Below, piece after piece: positions 63,901 through 64,000 of a stretch of 64,000 nt of DNA. Every line of letters starts with the position of its first letter. Position 1 is the stretch's first letter. The notes beneath the pieces were generated by a model. That model saw nothing but the letters and a program-made list of their open reading frames with translations. It did not search any database and was not told where the DNA came from. The stretch is from positions 62,001 through 126,000 of the forward strand of contig NZ_QEKI01000007.1 of the NCBI RefSeq assembly GCF_003096355.1. Reading direction: 5' to 3'. The translations under genes and the position numbers were made by a program. Source of the DNA: Pontibacter virosus (GTDB lineage Bacteria; Bacteroidota; Bacteroidia; Cytophagales; Hymenobacteraceae).

Positions 63901-64000
63901 GAATCGAGCTGCAAATCAGCGACGAGGAAACCGCCGTGCTGACGCCGGAGGACGTGGAAATCTCTTCGGAGGACATCCCGGGCTGGTTGGTAGCCAGCGA
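60962..64000 (+). CDS. ileS: Isoleucyl-tRNA synthetase (3' end beyond the right edge)
   Basis: The frame is open to the window end, giving about 1,012 residues of a class I enzyme usually about 1,000-1,150 residues long in the eukaryote-like (type 2) group. The HIGH-type motif is GPPSANGTPGIHHVMARAV near residue 48; the catalytic loop KMSKRLGNAIDP lies near residue 660. The editing domain has WTTTPWTLPANTALAVG and TGIVHISPTFGADDFR. The C-terminal part shows the anticodon-binding helices (RTESDRWIISKLNTL). GIHH in place of HIGH and the long C-terminal region suggest the mupirocin-tolerant type 2 branch, an inference. The start at 60962 (MAKYNEYKNLNYAQV) is clear. Confidence 0.95.

Noticed and set aside
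1..64000. CRISPR array, tRNA, rRNA or insertion sequence
   Set aside because: No spaced direct repeats, cloverleaf-like sequence, rRNA core or transposase/integrase motif was seen in reading both strands.

Overview
The window looks like chromosomal DNA of a member of the Bacteroidota, most likely order Cytophagales (Hymenobacteraceae, Pontibacter-like). The evidence is a type IX secretion sorting tail on a cargo protein, a PorP/SprF protein beside a GldJ-type lipoprotein, promoter -7 boxes of the TAnnTTTG type, scarce Shine-Dalgarno sites, and many families typical of the phylum (DUF4105, DUF4175, DUF4382, CHASE/PAS kinases). The genus is an inference from overall resemblance, not a search result. 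No rRNA, tRNA, CRISPR array, integrase or insertion sequence was seen.

Layout. 1-8.2 kb: two large secreted proteins on the minus strand, a giant IPT/TIG-repeat protein running off the left edge and a type IX-sorted protein. 8.5-11 kb: a phosphoesterase and a stress-like cassette (SDR plus two small glycine-rich hydrophilic proteins). 11-20 kb: PCD/DCoH, rsmI, DUF4105, an inositol monophosphatase-family enzyme, a FeoB-associated miniprotein, MscS, a radical SAM/SPASM protein, a baeRF protein and a TlpA-like protein. 20-27 kb: radA, a CHASE-PAS histidine kinase, a membrane protein and fumC. 27-34 kb: a lipoprotein, a GbsR/MarR regulator with two paralogous small membrane proteins, a membrane-SRPBCC protein, an SDR, two tandem MsrB-like genes, dgkA and DinB. 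34-41 kb: a DUF4382 lipoprotein, AsmA, PorP/SprF, GldJ and ComF. 41-52 kb: a run of plus-strand genes including xth, DUF4175, an RsbW-like ATPase, ybeY, mnmG, a methyltransferase and an Ig-like lipoprotein. 52.3-53.6 kb: a gene-free stretch with many DnaA-box-like sites. 53.6-64 kb: a CPA2-type antiporter, DUF4385, a PiT-like transporter, glycyl-tRNA synthetase and isoleucyl-tRNA synthetase (cut by the right edge).

Three things stand out. First, a perfect canonical parS site (TGTTTCACGTGAAACA) lies directly upstream of mnmG, and about 5 kb further on the gene-free, AT-rich, G-skewed stretch carries about a dozen GTGGA/TCCAC-cored sites; together they suggest that the chromosome origin region is here. 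Second, the heptamer TATACCT/AGGTATA occurs roughly 110 times (manual count) in all frames, both strands and intergenic DNA, against about 8 expected by chance, and is sparse in the first 9.6 kb; it behaves like a highly iterated genome motif. Third, a GbsR-type regulator and two paralogous small membrane proteins are flanked by two near-identical 18-bp palindromes, one of which covers the -33 element of the regulator's own promoter, which suggests a self-contained autoregulated membrane system.
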